Below are positions 12,334 to 23,900 of a stretch of 64,000 bases of DNA, piece by piece. Below the pieces are notes generated by a model, which saw nothing but the letters and a program-made list of their open reading frames with translations, was not told the origin of the DNA and ran no database searches. Made by a program: the position numbers and the translations under genes. The stretch spans positions 1,352,053 to 1,416,052 of the forward strand of contig VWZF01000451.1 of NCBI GenBank assembly GCA_013396755.1. Direction: 5' to 3'. The stretch is from Sclerurus mexicanus. Its lineage: Eukaryota; Chordata; Aves; Passeriformes; Furnariidae. Position 1 is the first letter of the stretch, and each line of letters opens with the position of its first letter.

Positions 12334-12370
12334 GCAACGATGAGCAAGTTATACTCCATGATGTTGAAAG
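12334..12370 (+). CDS. DCAF5: DCAF5 exon 3 (37-nt microexon, end of WD repeat 2)
   Basis: This very short exon lies between CTCTTTTTAG and GTAAAT. It enters in phase 1, completing a glycine, and reads GNDEQVILHDVE, then leaves two bases (AG) that join the C of exon 4 to make serine. It supplies the final strand of the second WD blade. The size and residues match the mammalian gene as I remember it. The donor lacks a G at intron +5, so recognition may rely on the strong acceptor or enhancers. Exons 3 and 4 together are 177 nt, a multiple of three, so they can only be skipped in frame as a pair. Confidence 0.95.
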
Positions 12371-14728
12371 GTAAATACACAATTTGTATTTCCATTGCTT
12401 CAAGAACTCCCTTAATGTCAACTCACTGGAGGCACTTCTTGTTTTAAATTAATGGTCTAGGAGAAGAGCACAGTGTTTTGAATTCTGAAACTTGCTTTTT
12501 ATTTATCTAAATTAGTTTCTGGAATGAAGTATTCCTCATCATTTTTTTTTTCAGCACTTGGGTTCTGTATCATTTTGACCTCAGAAAAGAGCCCAGTTAT
12601 TAAATATATATGTTCTTCTGCAGACAGCACTGTAGGTTCTGAGTAGATTTAGAGCCAGGTTATTATGGCACATATACCAGTGTTGGCACATACAGATATT
12701 TTGTTGTTCAACACCCTGACCTGACTTTTATTTAAGATGGCTAGTGCTTGGCCTACCTGACTACCTTTTAAAACTTTGACTGCAGCTGCCTGGTTCTCCA
12801 CACTAATGTGAAGCAGATTTGTTTTGATTCTTACTTTTTACCAAAACTGCAAACCAGCTGGGAATTAGGCTTTGTTGTGTTACATGAAGATTAATACAGT
12901 AGTGGTAATATATTGAATTGGACTTCTCTAGACATCGTGTCTTTTGGCCTTACTTTTTTTGAATTTAAAAAAGAAAATTTTGATCTGTACTAGTAACTTC
13001 TACAGATTTAAGCAATGGCCATTTAATTAACATGAACTCAAGAAAATCAAGTATAAAGAAAAAGCAGGAAGACATATGTAAGAACAGAGAAGTATAAAAC
13101 CCTACTTTTTTTGAGTTGCTTGAATAATGTAATTTGGACATATTTCTAGCTATGTTGGTCCAAAGCCTTTTGCATCTAATTGTTCAGTGTACATCTGCCT
13201 TCCATCATGCCTTATTCTGTTTCTTGTGTAAGTCTTACATGGTAGCTGAGCAAAAGTAACTTTGTCCTGTTGTTCTGATGGTTTCTCAGGAATTTTGTGT
13301 TGTTTGGCATTTGGGATTTTTGTCGTTTTGATTTTCATGTTTTAGGGCTGTTGGGAGTGTGTGTTTTGTATGGATTTCGGTTGGGGAGGTGTTTGTTTTT
13401 TGGGATAGTTTTTTAATTTGGTGTTTTGTTTTTCTTGTTTTATTTAGATGTGGAAATGTCAAAATTTCAGGTGCTGATGTTTATTGTGTTCTGACCTTTT
13501 AAACTTCTACAAGATCTTTGTCCTTGACACTTATCTATATAACACATTTTTTCCCCACTGTGTCTTGCTTAGATGTTAGTCTTGCTGATATGTATGTATT
13601 TTTAATGTGCTTTTGTTATCAGGGGTTTTTTATTTTAGGTATGCTAAGTCCAGTTGTAATACATACAGAACTCATTCCTCTAAGGCTATTTGTGGGATCT
13701 TCTGAAAGAAACCTTAGTAGACTGACACACTCAATTTTGATTGATTTCTGTGGGAAGTTACTCTGTCTTCTTGTATGATAATTCGGTCTGCCAACTGTTT
13801 TTTTGTAGTTTTAAATGGGTTTTTCTGTTACTCCTTTTTTGCCTTTTTATTAATGGTCCATGAGACAGAGTTAGTAGATCTGTCACTAAGAACATCAATT
13901 GCCATGTGAGCAAAACTCTGATTTTATGTGGGATCTCTTTGGTGGAGCTTCCATGAGGTCCAGATATTGTGTACAAAGTGTATTCCATAAAAAGGTTAAG
14001 GGGCTTTTTCAAAGAAATAAAACAATCTCAGAATCTTCTGAGTTAGTATTTCAGCTTTTGGCCTCTCCATACCACTCTTTCCTCCTTTTTAAATTATCTA
14101 AAAATATTGGACTAGAACAGAGAATGGGCTTTTTCCTTTTTTTATAGCTGTGGAATGGCTGAAATTTAGGTACTTTCGGGGTAGTTATTTTAATTTTGTT
14201 CTTTTTTTTTCTGATTTTTCTATATGGAAAAATATAGGTCTGGTCTATCCTTAAAAACCAAGAAAACTTACTGAAAAAGCCACCTGGAAAGTTGGTCTTT
14301 TGTGAGCATCAACTGAACTTTTAGACAATACAGAAGCCTGTATTAAAGAATGTTCTTCTGTCTTGTTTTCCTGTTTACATGAAGTAGTAAAAATTTATTC
14401 CGCAGATCCCAAGGCTTCTTTCCCACTCCCATTGCCTCCTCCCAAACTTAATCTAGCATAGCATGAATTCCATAGCATCTGGTATTATCTGAAATTTTTA
14501 ATGTTTGGAGTTTGGTCTGAGGCATTTTTTTTCTTCATAGTGTGATGTGTTGGTCACTGTACATGGGCATTTTGTTTGGTTTTTGCTTGAGTTACACACA
14601 AGAGTCTTCTTAAGAAGTTGCATAAACTTTGTCACTAAGTGTTGTTAGGTAGATACAGCTGTAAATACTTTGTTTTTTAAAACAATAGTGAAAGAAGGCA
14701 GAATGATAATATTGTGTCTCTTTTCCAG
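12371..14728 (+). other. DCAF5: DCAF5 intron 3
   Basis: A 2.36 kb intron with GTAAAT donor and CTTTTCCAG acceptor. It is T-rich on the + strand, with a notable G/T-rich stretch at about 13330-13450. I recognise no interspersed repeat, and its ORFs (for example 13518-13778 on the + strand) show no protein similarity I know. Confidence 0.85.
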
Positions 14729-14868
14729 CACTGAGACCTTGGACGTGTTTGCCCATGAAGATGCAGTGTATGGCCTTTCAGTGAGCCCAGTAAACGACAA
14801 CATCTTTGCCAGTTCATCAGATGACGGCCGAGTGCTTATTTGGGACATTCGAGAGTCTTCCCATGGAG
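14729..14868 (+). CDS. DCAF5: DCAF5 exon 4 (WD repeat 3, first WDIR motif)
   Basis: This 140-nt exon starts after TTTTCCAG and ends before GTAAGA. It enters in phase 2 (serine completed by C) and leaves in phase 1. It reads STETLDVFAHEDAV, then YGLSVSPVNDNIFASSSDDG and RVLIWDIRESSHG. This is a complete WD40 blade: AHEDAVYGLSVSP forms the inner strands and the blade closes with IWDIR. The WDIR tetrapeptide fits the WDXR (DWD-box) motif through which DCAF receptors contact DDB1, so this exon probably carries part of the ligase-docking surface. The frame stays open into intron 4 as far as 14966, so retention would add a short non-conserved tail. Confidence 0.96.
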
Positions 14869-17800
14869 GTAAGATCTCTGAAAGGAAAAGATCATTGACT
14901 GAGGAAGACTTTGTGCAAGACAGAGAAGAGAAAAATTATGTTTATCAGGGACAGATGAGACAGTGAGTGTTGGAGAAGTGTGAAAGTGAGGCACAGTTCT
15001 TTTGGCCAGTGATAGGCAAGACCTGGTCTTTACAGTTCAGTGTTAGTGTCTTAAATGACTTTATAAAGTACCAGTGTATAGTGCAGGCTAGCATAGAACT
15101 TGGTATGAATAGCTTTTAACTTGACTAAAGGGGCAGTGGAAAGAATGTTTCTTCAATTACAACATCTTGCCAAACTTGCAGTCAATTAGGAATATGGTTT
15201 TGGGGTTTTTTTTTCCTATAGCCTGGGCTAAAAAATTTTTTTTTTATGTTTAGAAAGCTACTATTTTGATTTGAATAGTTTTCCAGAGCTATTTATATAC
15301 TTCCCTGTGACCCTGAGGCACTCATGCATAGTGTTTTCTGGTTGTATGGAAAATCAGAGCCCTTATGTGATAACAGGAAAGTTGAATTATTACTTCAGTC
15401 TTTGTTTTCTGAAACAGAGCTGAATAGTGTTGATTTATATAACAAACCTGCAGTTTCTCAAAACACCATAACCTGTGTTTTTACAGCTGCAGTTTTGAGG
15501 CTGAAGAATCTCAGTTTAGAACTGCAGTTACATAAACTTGTGAGAAATACCTCAATAATTGAATTTCAATGTATGGATACTTAAGTGATACTTTAGTAAA
15601 TGAAGCTTCAAGTTTACATCATCCTAAAGAACACAGATCAATCTGCAGGAGCACAAAATATAGTTCCCTTCATTCATAGCTAAAATAAAATTCCATCTCT
15701 TTTTGTAAGTTGATTTAAATGCAATTGCCTCAGCTAGTAATTTCTACTGGTCTTACAGGAAAACTGTTCATGGCCATGAAATCCAGCTTAATGTATTTTG
15801 TGGCAATTTGTACACATTTGTTGTCAAGTCAAAATTGGTGTTTAACTGAATTATCTTTTTCCATACCTAGTGAATGTTGTAACTTTTCTAGACTGCAATT
15901 CTGTTCCTTTTTGACTAGGAAATGAAAGCTGAAACAAGCCATACTTTACAGTCTCATAGGAGTCTTTTAGAGACACTAGTATCCTGAAGAATTTGTTGGA
16001 TGTGAGTAACCAGGGTTGGGTCTGTCTTGATAAACCCCACCAGAATACTCATAGTAGACTGCTTATAGATACCCTCCCTACCCCAGGCATATTGCCTTTG
16101 TACAAGTATAAATAAAACCTAAACATACTGGCAGTGCATTCAGTTTTGTGCCGTTCTCTTGCACAATTATATTACCCTTTATCTCTCGTGTAGTAATTTT
16201 ATTAGACATTCTGAAAAAAAATGCACACACTCTGGGTATGTATATTGCAGACTTTAATAAATATATCTGTATTGTCCCTTCCGTGTCTTTGAGGAACTTG
16301 TTAATAACACCCCTCTTGCTCCTAAGCCCCTTGCAGCACAGTGAACTATGCTTTTGGACTTCCCCTTAGCCAATTTCTTACCCCATGCATGTCCCTTTGC
16401 TAATCCCAACTGTGAATATATGTGAATTTAGTCTTCAGTATTTATGCCACTTTTCCCCTGTATAAAAGGTCAGTTACTCTATCAAAAATAAGAGATTGAA
16501 CTAGTCTTATGTGACTATTTTACTTTTGGTAAATCCAAGCATCACTTCACCCCCATTTTGATGTTTTCATAATGTCCAAATGATAAGACCACTCACTGAA
16601 TATGGTTTCCAAATTGAAAATGGTGAAATGTTCCTTTATTGACTTCTCCTAAAGCCTACACCATAAAGATGTCTCTGTTAGGAGAACTACCTGTTGCTGA
16701 CAGTGGATGTCAACAGTAAGGAGGACTTAGTATCATAAGCTAATGTCCAATCTGATTTGCATTTCTGAAATTATATGAAATTAAGTTTGTCATTCTTTGT
16801 TGTAGTTAAACCTTGTTACTGCTTTTACTGTTGCTAAGACTTGGAAAGAGAAGGCAGTGCCAGGGAAAATGGTGTGAAGAAGTGTTGGCTATAGTAATGG
16901 CTATAAAAAAAATTGGGCTTTTTGGAGCTGTGTCTTACGTTCTCTGAATTTTAAATAAAGGGCTTTTGCATGCTTATATAGGAGTTCTGAGTCAGCATTT
17001 ATATCTAAGTCCTGCCAATGTTTACTGCAATATAATGCTCATCACTGGGCTATTCCCTTTTTCTGCAATAGTATTTTCATGGGAATAGGCACTGTGCCTG
17101 CTAGTGTGAGTACAGTTAGTTACCCAGAGTGGCCAGTTTATTAGAATCTTGTGAATAACCTCCTAGTTTAATATAGTGCCTTAAAATAAGCTGCAAAAGA
17201 AGTTTCATTCCCCTTCTCTTTCTCCCTGTCTTTCACTGCTGAGTGATTTATGCAGTAATTTTTATAAACCCACTTTTAATTTTTATGAGAGATGGTGTTG
17301 AGCTGCTCCCTTGAGAAACATATACGTACTTCAGTGTATAAAAGCTACAATTGTGAATGAGCATGAAGAACAATAAAAAAGTAATGCCCCTACTTTTCAT
17401 TAAAGTGACTTAGTGCCTCATTGGTTTAGCTCCTGTAATCTCTTTCGACGGCTGAAAGGCAACTTTTGACATCTTAGAAGAAAGCTGTGGTGCCAGGCTC
17501 TTTATAATAAAGGTGTGAAGGGAAGCACCAGTAATTAGTGAAAATTATTTGACTAAAAAAATATACACAAATTTGAAAATTTATTTTAAAAAACAACTCC
17601 TTTATTTGCCAATCCGATGTTGTCTGTCCACTCAGCCAATGCAGGCCTTTGCTTCTCACTGAGGGCTGCCATTTTCATAGCACAGCCTCTTATGTCCCAG
17701 CAGGATTCTGATTTGATGATGCAAAAACCAAAAAAAAAAAAAAAAAGCTCAGTTTTGGTGTTAAACCTTACTTGAAACTGCCAGCAGACCAACAGCAATT

Positions 17801-19168
17801 TTTAAAGCCTTTGGGGAGGCTGACAGAACAGAAGCTGGCTTCTCTTCTTTTTACGTCTGTCTCCTACAGTGACTCATAGCACCATGGAGTTTGAGCTGTG
17901 GTCAGAGACCTTTATTTTCATTACTGATAAATGAATGCTGAAAAGGAAAGTCCCTATATGAAAAAGCTTGTAATAGAGCATGAGGAGGAGAATACAGATG
18001 GGGCAAGACACATAAATGTTAATTCTCTGTCAGTTGTTTGATGGGCAGTCATTTCATAAGGTATTAGAAATTTGAAAGGATTCTGTTTAACCGTGTTTTA
18101 TATGTCATAATGAGGGATATGAGGAAAGAAAATTAAGTACCTTTGAAGGTGCTTGTGGGGCTAAGGGTACCTGCACATGGTAGCTCAAACAAGGGCAGTA
18201 ACTGTCTCCCAAGCATGTGAGCAACAGAGGAGTGACATCAAAGCAAACAGTGAATGGGAAAGTCTGGCATAATCCCTGGCTCAAAATAGGCATTGATTCT
18301 GGCTTCTTAGTTCATTGGAAGAGTGGCAGCATGCCACAAAAGATACACATGGCAAAGAGAATTAGGCTGTGCCTAAAGCTGTAAAGCTAGCAGAAGGATA
18401 GAAGGATGACAGAGTTGAGGCTTTTCCCCAGTCTTCATGGAGACAGCATTTTGACAGAATGAATAGGGCAGAGCAGCAGGACAAACACAGTCTTGATGAG
18501 AGGGAGAGAGTCTGAATGAGAATGTTTTTTACTCTGTGAATAGCAAGAGCCTACTGTTAACATATTTTTATGCAAGAGGGACACCCTTCTTTTCTGCTTG
18601 TACAGCACTTAAGAGGTGGCAGGCCTCTTTTCTCCAGAGCTGGCAGCTTGCTTTGTGCTGAATTCCATACAAACTTACTTCACTTCTTGTAATATTATTC
18701 TCCTGTATAATCAGTTGCTGCTACATTTATGGTTTGGGTGATCACCTGTCAGTGGCTTTGGAAGCTTTCAGGCAGATATTGCTAGGAAGCTTTCAGAAGC
18801 CCCGCCCTCACCCCCATGCTTCGTCACTATCAGATGACCATTTGGTCGTGAACCTTAAGAAGAGTCAAATATTTGATCTTCGCCTAGCTAGTTTAAAACT
18901 CTGATAACCTTCCATAAGCAAAATGGTGTCTTGAAATTCAGTATGCATCCTTTTCCATATTTAGACAGAGTTAATATACATGTGGGTGGATTTTGAAACT
19001 TCAGGTTTTATATTGCTTTGGATGCATCAACTTGTGAAATGGTTTGAACATGTCTCCGTATCTTCAGATCTTGTTACGCTGTTTCCATATCAAGCTGCCA
19101 AACTCATTGCATCAAACAGTTGTATGCCTTGTTTTTTCTTACATCTGAAATTTCAACTTTTTCAACAG
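14869..19168 (+). other. DCAF5: DCAF5 intron 4
   Basis: A 4.30 kb intron with GTAAGA donor and TTCAACAG acceptor. It contains a 17-A homopolymer at 17730-17746. I recognise no transposable element in it, and its ORFs have no known similarity. Confidence 0.85.
17730..17746. repeat. A17 homopolymer
   Basis: Seventeen consecutive A residues follow GCAAAAACC. No retroposed body or target-site duplication is evident next to it, so it is treated as a simple repeat. Length is likely polymorphic and prone to sequencing error. Confidence 0.8.
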
Positions 19169-19298
19169 AGCCCTTCTGCTTGGCACACTACCCATCAGCC
19201 TTTCACAGTGTAATGTTTAATCCAGTAGAACCCAGATTACTGGCTACCGCCAACTCTAAGGAAGGTGTGGGACTCTGGGATATTCGTAAACCTCAGAG
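19169..19298 (+). CDS. DCAF5: DCAF5 exon 5 (WD repeat 4, second WDIR motif)
   Basis: This 130-nt exon starts after TTTTTCAACAG and ends AG before GTATGG. It enters in phase 1 (glycine last base of exon 4 plus AG gives glutamate) and leaves in phase 2. It reads EPFCLAHYPSAFHSVMFNP, VEPRLLATANSKEG and VGLWDIRKPQ, a full WD40 blade ending in a second WDIR. Two adjacent blades with WDXR motifs are typical of DDB1-binding DCAF proteins. The translated frame continues open into intron 5 to 19377. Compared with mammalian DCAF5 from memory, H replaces N in LAHYPS. The huge following intron makes this exon an isolated junction between clustered exons 3-5 and the widely spaced exons 6-8. Confidence 0.96.
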
Positions 19299-19952
19299 GT
19301 ATGGTCTGGCTGTGCTTGTCTTGTGCTATTTCTTTCACTTGAGAGGTGATGGCATGCTACTCTTTTTTGTTTTTTAAGGCAGAACACATGATGGTAAGAA
19401 AAGATGCAGAATAAAGTTAATAGTTATGTTGGTAATCAATTATTTTTCATAATCAATACTCCTCATACCTTTGATCTAATTAAATTTAAAACATGGACAG
19501 ATCTTCGGTGTTAAGGTAAGTAATTTTTTCAAAGCTGCCTGGCCTCACCACTGCAGATTAATTTGGATTGTTATGTCAATTTCTCATCATTATATTTAGC
19601 ACTGGCTTGATAATGCTAGAAGAAGCTGCGGTGGGCACTGCCTGGTTTACAGTTTGTTTTTCCTACCCAGCTCAGCTTTCAGTGGCTGGCTAGAGATTGT
19701 GGTCAAGGCAAATGACTTCCTGAATAATACAGACAACTGGATAATCAGTTTGGCTGTATAATGTGCTTTCAGATTTGCATAGAATTATAAACAAATGAAG
19801 AGAATAAGGTTGCAGCATGAAATGTGGTTAGACTGGGTTCAAAAGTGGATGTATACAATGTCTGATATCAGATTTTGAAATGCATGAGTATTTGAGCTTC
19901 TGTTGAAATCTTTTTCTGTCCTTCAGATTTTAATTTTTTTATCATAATAATC

Positions 19953-20269
19953 TGTGGTGGATTAACCCTGGCTGGATGCCAGGTGCCCACAAAAGCTGCT
20001 TTACGCCCCACTCCTCAACTGAACAGTGGAGAGGGACTATAATGAAAGGCTTGTGAGTCGAGATCAGGACAGGAAGAGATCACTCACCAATTACCATCAT
20101 GGGCAAAACAGACTTGACTTGGGAAAATTAATTGAATTTTGTTACCAATCTAATCAGAAGAGGGTAATGAGAAATAAAAACAAATCTCAAAAACACCTTT
20201 TCCCCGTCCCCCCTTCCCTTTTTCCCAGGCTTTACTTTACTCCTGAATTCTCTGCCTCCTCCCCCTGCA
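19953..20269 (-). mobile_element. Avian ERV-type LTR fragment, antisense to DCAF5
   Basis: The sequence starts TGTGGTGGATTAACCCTGG and continues through GGATGCCAGGTGCCCAC, CATGGGCAAAACAGACTTG and a C-rich CTTTTCCCCGTCCCC block. I recognise this as a very common interspersed repeat of neoavian birds, most likely an endogenous retrovirus LTR lying on the minus strand. The copy appears cut short on the right, where the familiar C/G-rich continuation after CCTCCCCCTGC is missing, and no target-site duplication is visible. It carries no retroviral gene. Family name and strand are from memory and should be treated as provisional. Confidence 0.6.
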
Positions 20270-20574
20270 AACTCATACCGGTTTTGTAGGATTTTTTGTT
20301 TTTCAGCTTCTACCTCAGTGTTGTGATTAAAGAACTTCCATGGGTTGGTTTCTTCTTCAAAAGAAAGTTACACCAAAACATTTCTCTTTCCAGACATTTA
20401 TTCTCCGAGTAGGAATATAAAAGGAATTGAGTTGGTAGAGTGGTATAGCTTATATCAATAAAAATCTATATCAATGCAAAATTTAGATTTAGTCTTTCAC
20501 TTGGGTAGCAAACTGAAATAGGATCACTTCATGTAGCTGGAAAGGTTGTATAAGGCTAACAGGAAAAGAGAGAG

Positions 20575-20986
20575 GAAGTGTCCAGAGAAGCTGAGGGAGC
20601 TGGGTTTGTTTAAGCCTGTAGAAAAGGAGTTTCAAGGGTGACCTTATTGCTCTCTGCAACAACCTGAAAGGAGGCTGTAGTGAGGTGGGAACTGGTCTCT
20701 TCTCCCAGGTAACAAGAGATATAACAAGAGGAAATGGCTTCAAGTTGCTCCAGGGGAGATTCAGGTTGGATATTAGGAAAAATTTCTTCACCAAAAGGGC
20801 TGTCAAGCATTGCAACAGGCTGCCCAGGAAAGTGCTTGAGTCACCATCCCCGTAGGTATTAAATAGACATGTAGATATAGCACTTAGGGACATGGTTTAG
20901 TGGTGGACTTGCCAGTTCTGGGTTAATGGTCAGACTCAATGATCTTAGAGGTCTTCTCCAACCTAAATGATTCTATGATTCTATTC
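20575..20986 (+). mobile_element. CR1 LINE, 5'-truncated, sense orientation
   Basis: The element begins around CCAGAGAAGCTGAGGGAGCT and runs through GGTGACCTTATTGCTCTC, GGTCTCTTCTCCCAGGTAAC, GGTTGGATATTAGGAAAAAT and CAGGCTGCCCAGGAAAGTG. It ends with GGTCTTCTCCAACCTAAATG and the octamer-like ATTCTATGATTCTATT. This is the usual 3' end of avian CR1 (end of ORF2 plus 3' UTR). It is severely 5'-truncated, as most CR1 copies are, and cannot move. A minus-strand ORF over 20489-20893 is a by-product of this repeat. Confidence 0.9.
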
Positions 20987-23900
20987 TAAGTATCACTAAG
21001 GACATAAACATTGACCCTGATATATGCAGGAGCATGTTACTTGAATAAGGAATTCTTCTATAACAAATTTGAACGCCTGCTTTCTAATAGCAGAAATAGT
21101 ACCCTTCTCTTATATTTAGCTATTGTTATTAAGACTTGGATCTCCAAATGTTTCTCATCTTATATATAAAAGTATAGATGAGCATTTTCTTGGAGCGTTA
21201 GCAGCTATCAGGTCATGGAAACCAGATGACCTCCATCATAGTGTGGATGCTATCCTGCCTTCTTCCTTCATCTTAATCACAAGACAAATGGCTTACTGTG
21301 AACTTTTTTGGGGCTACTGTGTGCATGGGACAATAGTCTGTGCTCAAATTTACGGACACACATTTTTAGGTATATTGTGACATTGTTCTTTTAAATGCCA
21401 AATATGAAATTATTATAACAAAATTTAATTGCTTATTGGCAAGTAATTTGTATTTCTCCAGGTTTAGCATGAGTATGAAAGACTTAATAACCTCTCACAA
21501 ATCTGAAGGATGTTTTTTTGTTTGTGTTTTTCTTTGTTTGTTTTGGTTTTTTTAATTATGAAAGGAGAGGGGAAAGGGTTTCTGCTGTTATGACATCTAG
21601 GTTATCTTGAAATTCTTAAATAAATTAAACTACTGGAAGCTTCTATGCTTACATCTGATAGACAAAAGCTACCCTTTTCTGGTCCTAATCTGTTCAAAGT
21701 AAACCTTTCCAGTTAAAAAGCCCAATATGGATGGTTAAATATCATACCTTGGAACCACAGAGCTGAAATTCTGAGGTGGTAGGTTACACCACTTTCCCAA
21801 AAGCAGGAAAACATGTGCAACACCCTTATTGTACAGCTGGACATACAGCATGTATACCATGCAGCAGTTCCCTTAAACACTGAATTAAACTTTTGCACCT
21901 ACTAGGTGTGGTGCATTGTGTAAAATAGGAACATGCTTCCTGCCTGCAGCCTGCTCCTTCCAGAGGACTCAGGTGAGTGAATAGTGAGAGACAGACTGCT
22001 CCTCAAAGAGTAAATGCTGTCGTCTTGTGTTTAGAGTCTCAGACGTGCTCAGAGCTGAGCAAGCTTTAACATAAATGAATGCAGGTGAGAAGTTGGCTTT
22101 CAGCTGCAATTTTTCTGGGACAGCCATTAGCTTTCCTCCTTTGCTTGATAGAGATGTGCCAAAAACACGGTGAGAAGGGTATTCTTGGCTTATGAAAAGA
22201 AAATGACCCTAAAGTGCTCTGCTGCCACTGCAGTTTTTTCCCAGGAAACTCTCAGGAAAGAGGACACTTCAGAATAATCTATGTCCTTCCAGTGGGCTGC
22301 CAAAACCAGAGTCCCTAATATTTAAAGAAATTAGACTGGATTTTCAGTCTTTTTTAAAGTAACAGGGCATTTGCCAAAACATCCACTGATCTCTGTAGAT
22401 CTAATGTCTTGATCTAGAAATATGGAACTTGTTTTTTAATGTATTTTGAGCCAATTCACTTTTGTCTTATGAGGAAACAATTTTATTAATTTGTAGATCA
22501 GATAAACTTCAGCTTTCTGTCATGATGTGTGGCAGTGAGGTTTTGTTTAGAGGTTGAGTAAGCAGAAAGAAGGGGAAGCAGTGTAGATACTTTTAGATGT
22601 TTGCTGTGGATTGCCAAACTCTTAATTTGCAGTGAGGTAAGCAGGGCTGCAGCACTCCTCCAATATGGGAAGGGTGAAATGGTTGTATGTAGTTATTAAT
22701 TTGCTGCTAGTATAACACTTCATGTAAAACTCATTTTCCCAACTACTGTCCTGTTCTCTGTCAGTTTTCACATGGAGGCAGAGTTAGACTGATATAGGCA
22801 CTGCTTGGTTTACTTCATAACTGGAGGCTGTTCCGCAGAATCCTGCTGCTGCTCAGCTGCAAAATCCAGCAAATTAAAAGCTTGGAATTCCAAAGACTAG
22901 CTCTTTGTGGCTAGTAGCAGTACTGTAGCTAGCAATACCTTCATATAACATATATTGCAGCCAACAGCACTGGTGCAGTAATACTTTTTACACATATAGG
23001 TGAGGTTTGATAAATCCACAGGATTTCACTCATTTAAAGGGAATCAGGCTTGATGCTGAATTTCCAGTTTCAATCAGCAAGGGCTTCTCAAGTGAAATGT
23101 AGTTTTTCTTTGACTCTGTTCAGCTTGATAATGGACTGTCAGAGAAGGGGAGATTTGCTGTTAACTTCTAAACTTGTATGGCAGTCAGTGAAATATGGCT
23201 AATTGTGCATTTTTAAACTAATAGTTCTAAATTTTCAAAATACTGAATTGAGTAGTGAAGTCCTTGTAGGTTAGAGAATTCAAATATAGATTCTGCTGCT
23301 TGTCAGAAACAAACTACTTATTTATCCAGAAAACCTGAGGATTTTTACATCAGCGTATTTTTCTCTAAAATACATGGCTCTTCTCCAAGTGGGTTGTGGG
23401 AGAATTTTTCTTAGCTTGCTATTGCATGCCTCTAGCCAGGAGGGTTGGTTTTATCCACTTCTGTAGTCAGATAACACTAAACACCTCTACAAATTAAAAT
23501 GAAATAATTTTAGGGTTAGGAAAAAAGTCCTGATTGTGAGCAGGTTTTATTCATATGCTGTGGAATTGGTTAACTTTCTAATGGGAAACTGGAAGTGCTT
23601 TATGCTTGCCTACTACAGTGAAGAAAGTAATTGAAAAACCAGCATTTCTTGGCATGGATGGAGAAATTTAGAGACAGTTGCACAGCTCTGAATTGTGGAA
23701 AGTTTAGGTCACTTCAAATAGTCATAATTTGATTAGTCTTGCTGACTGAGTCAGAATACAGAGGCGGATTCATTTTGCTTTTTCCCAAAGTTCATTCACA
23801 GCTTGATATCTGTCTCAGATTTAGAGCAGGAATTGAGATTCTCTCCTTCTACCCCATTATACTAATAAGATCTAAATGTGGTGAGCTGGCTCCTCAAAAA

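Noticed and set aside
20489..20893. 134-codon minus-strand ORF, the longest here
   Set aside because: It is mostly antisense to a CR1 3' region and contains repeat-derived residues only.
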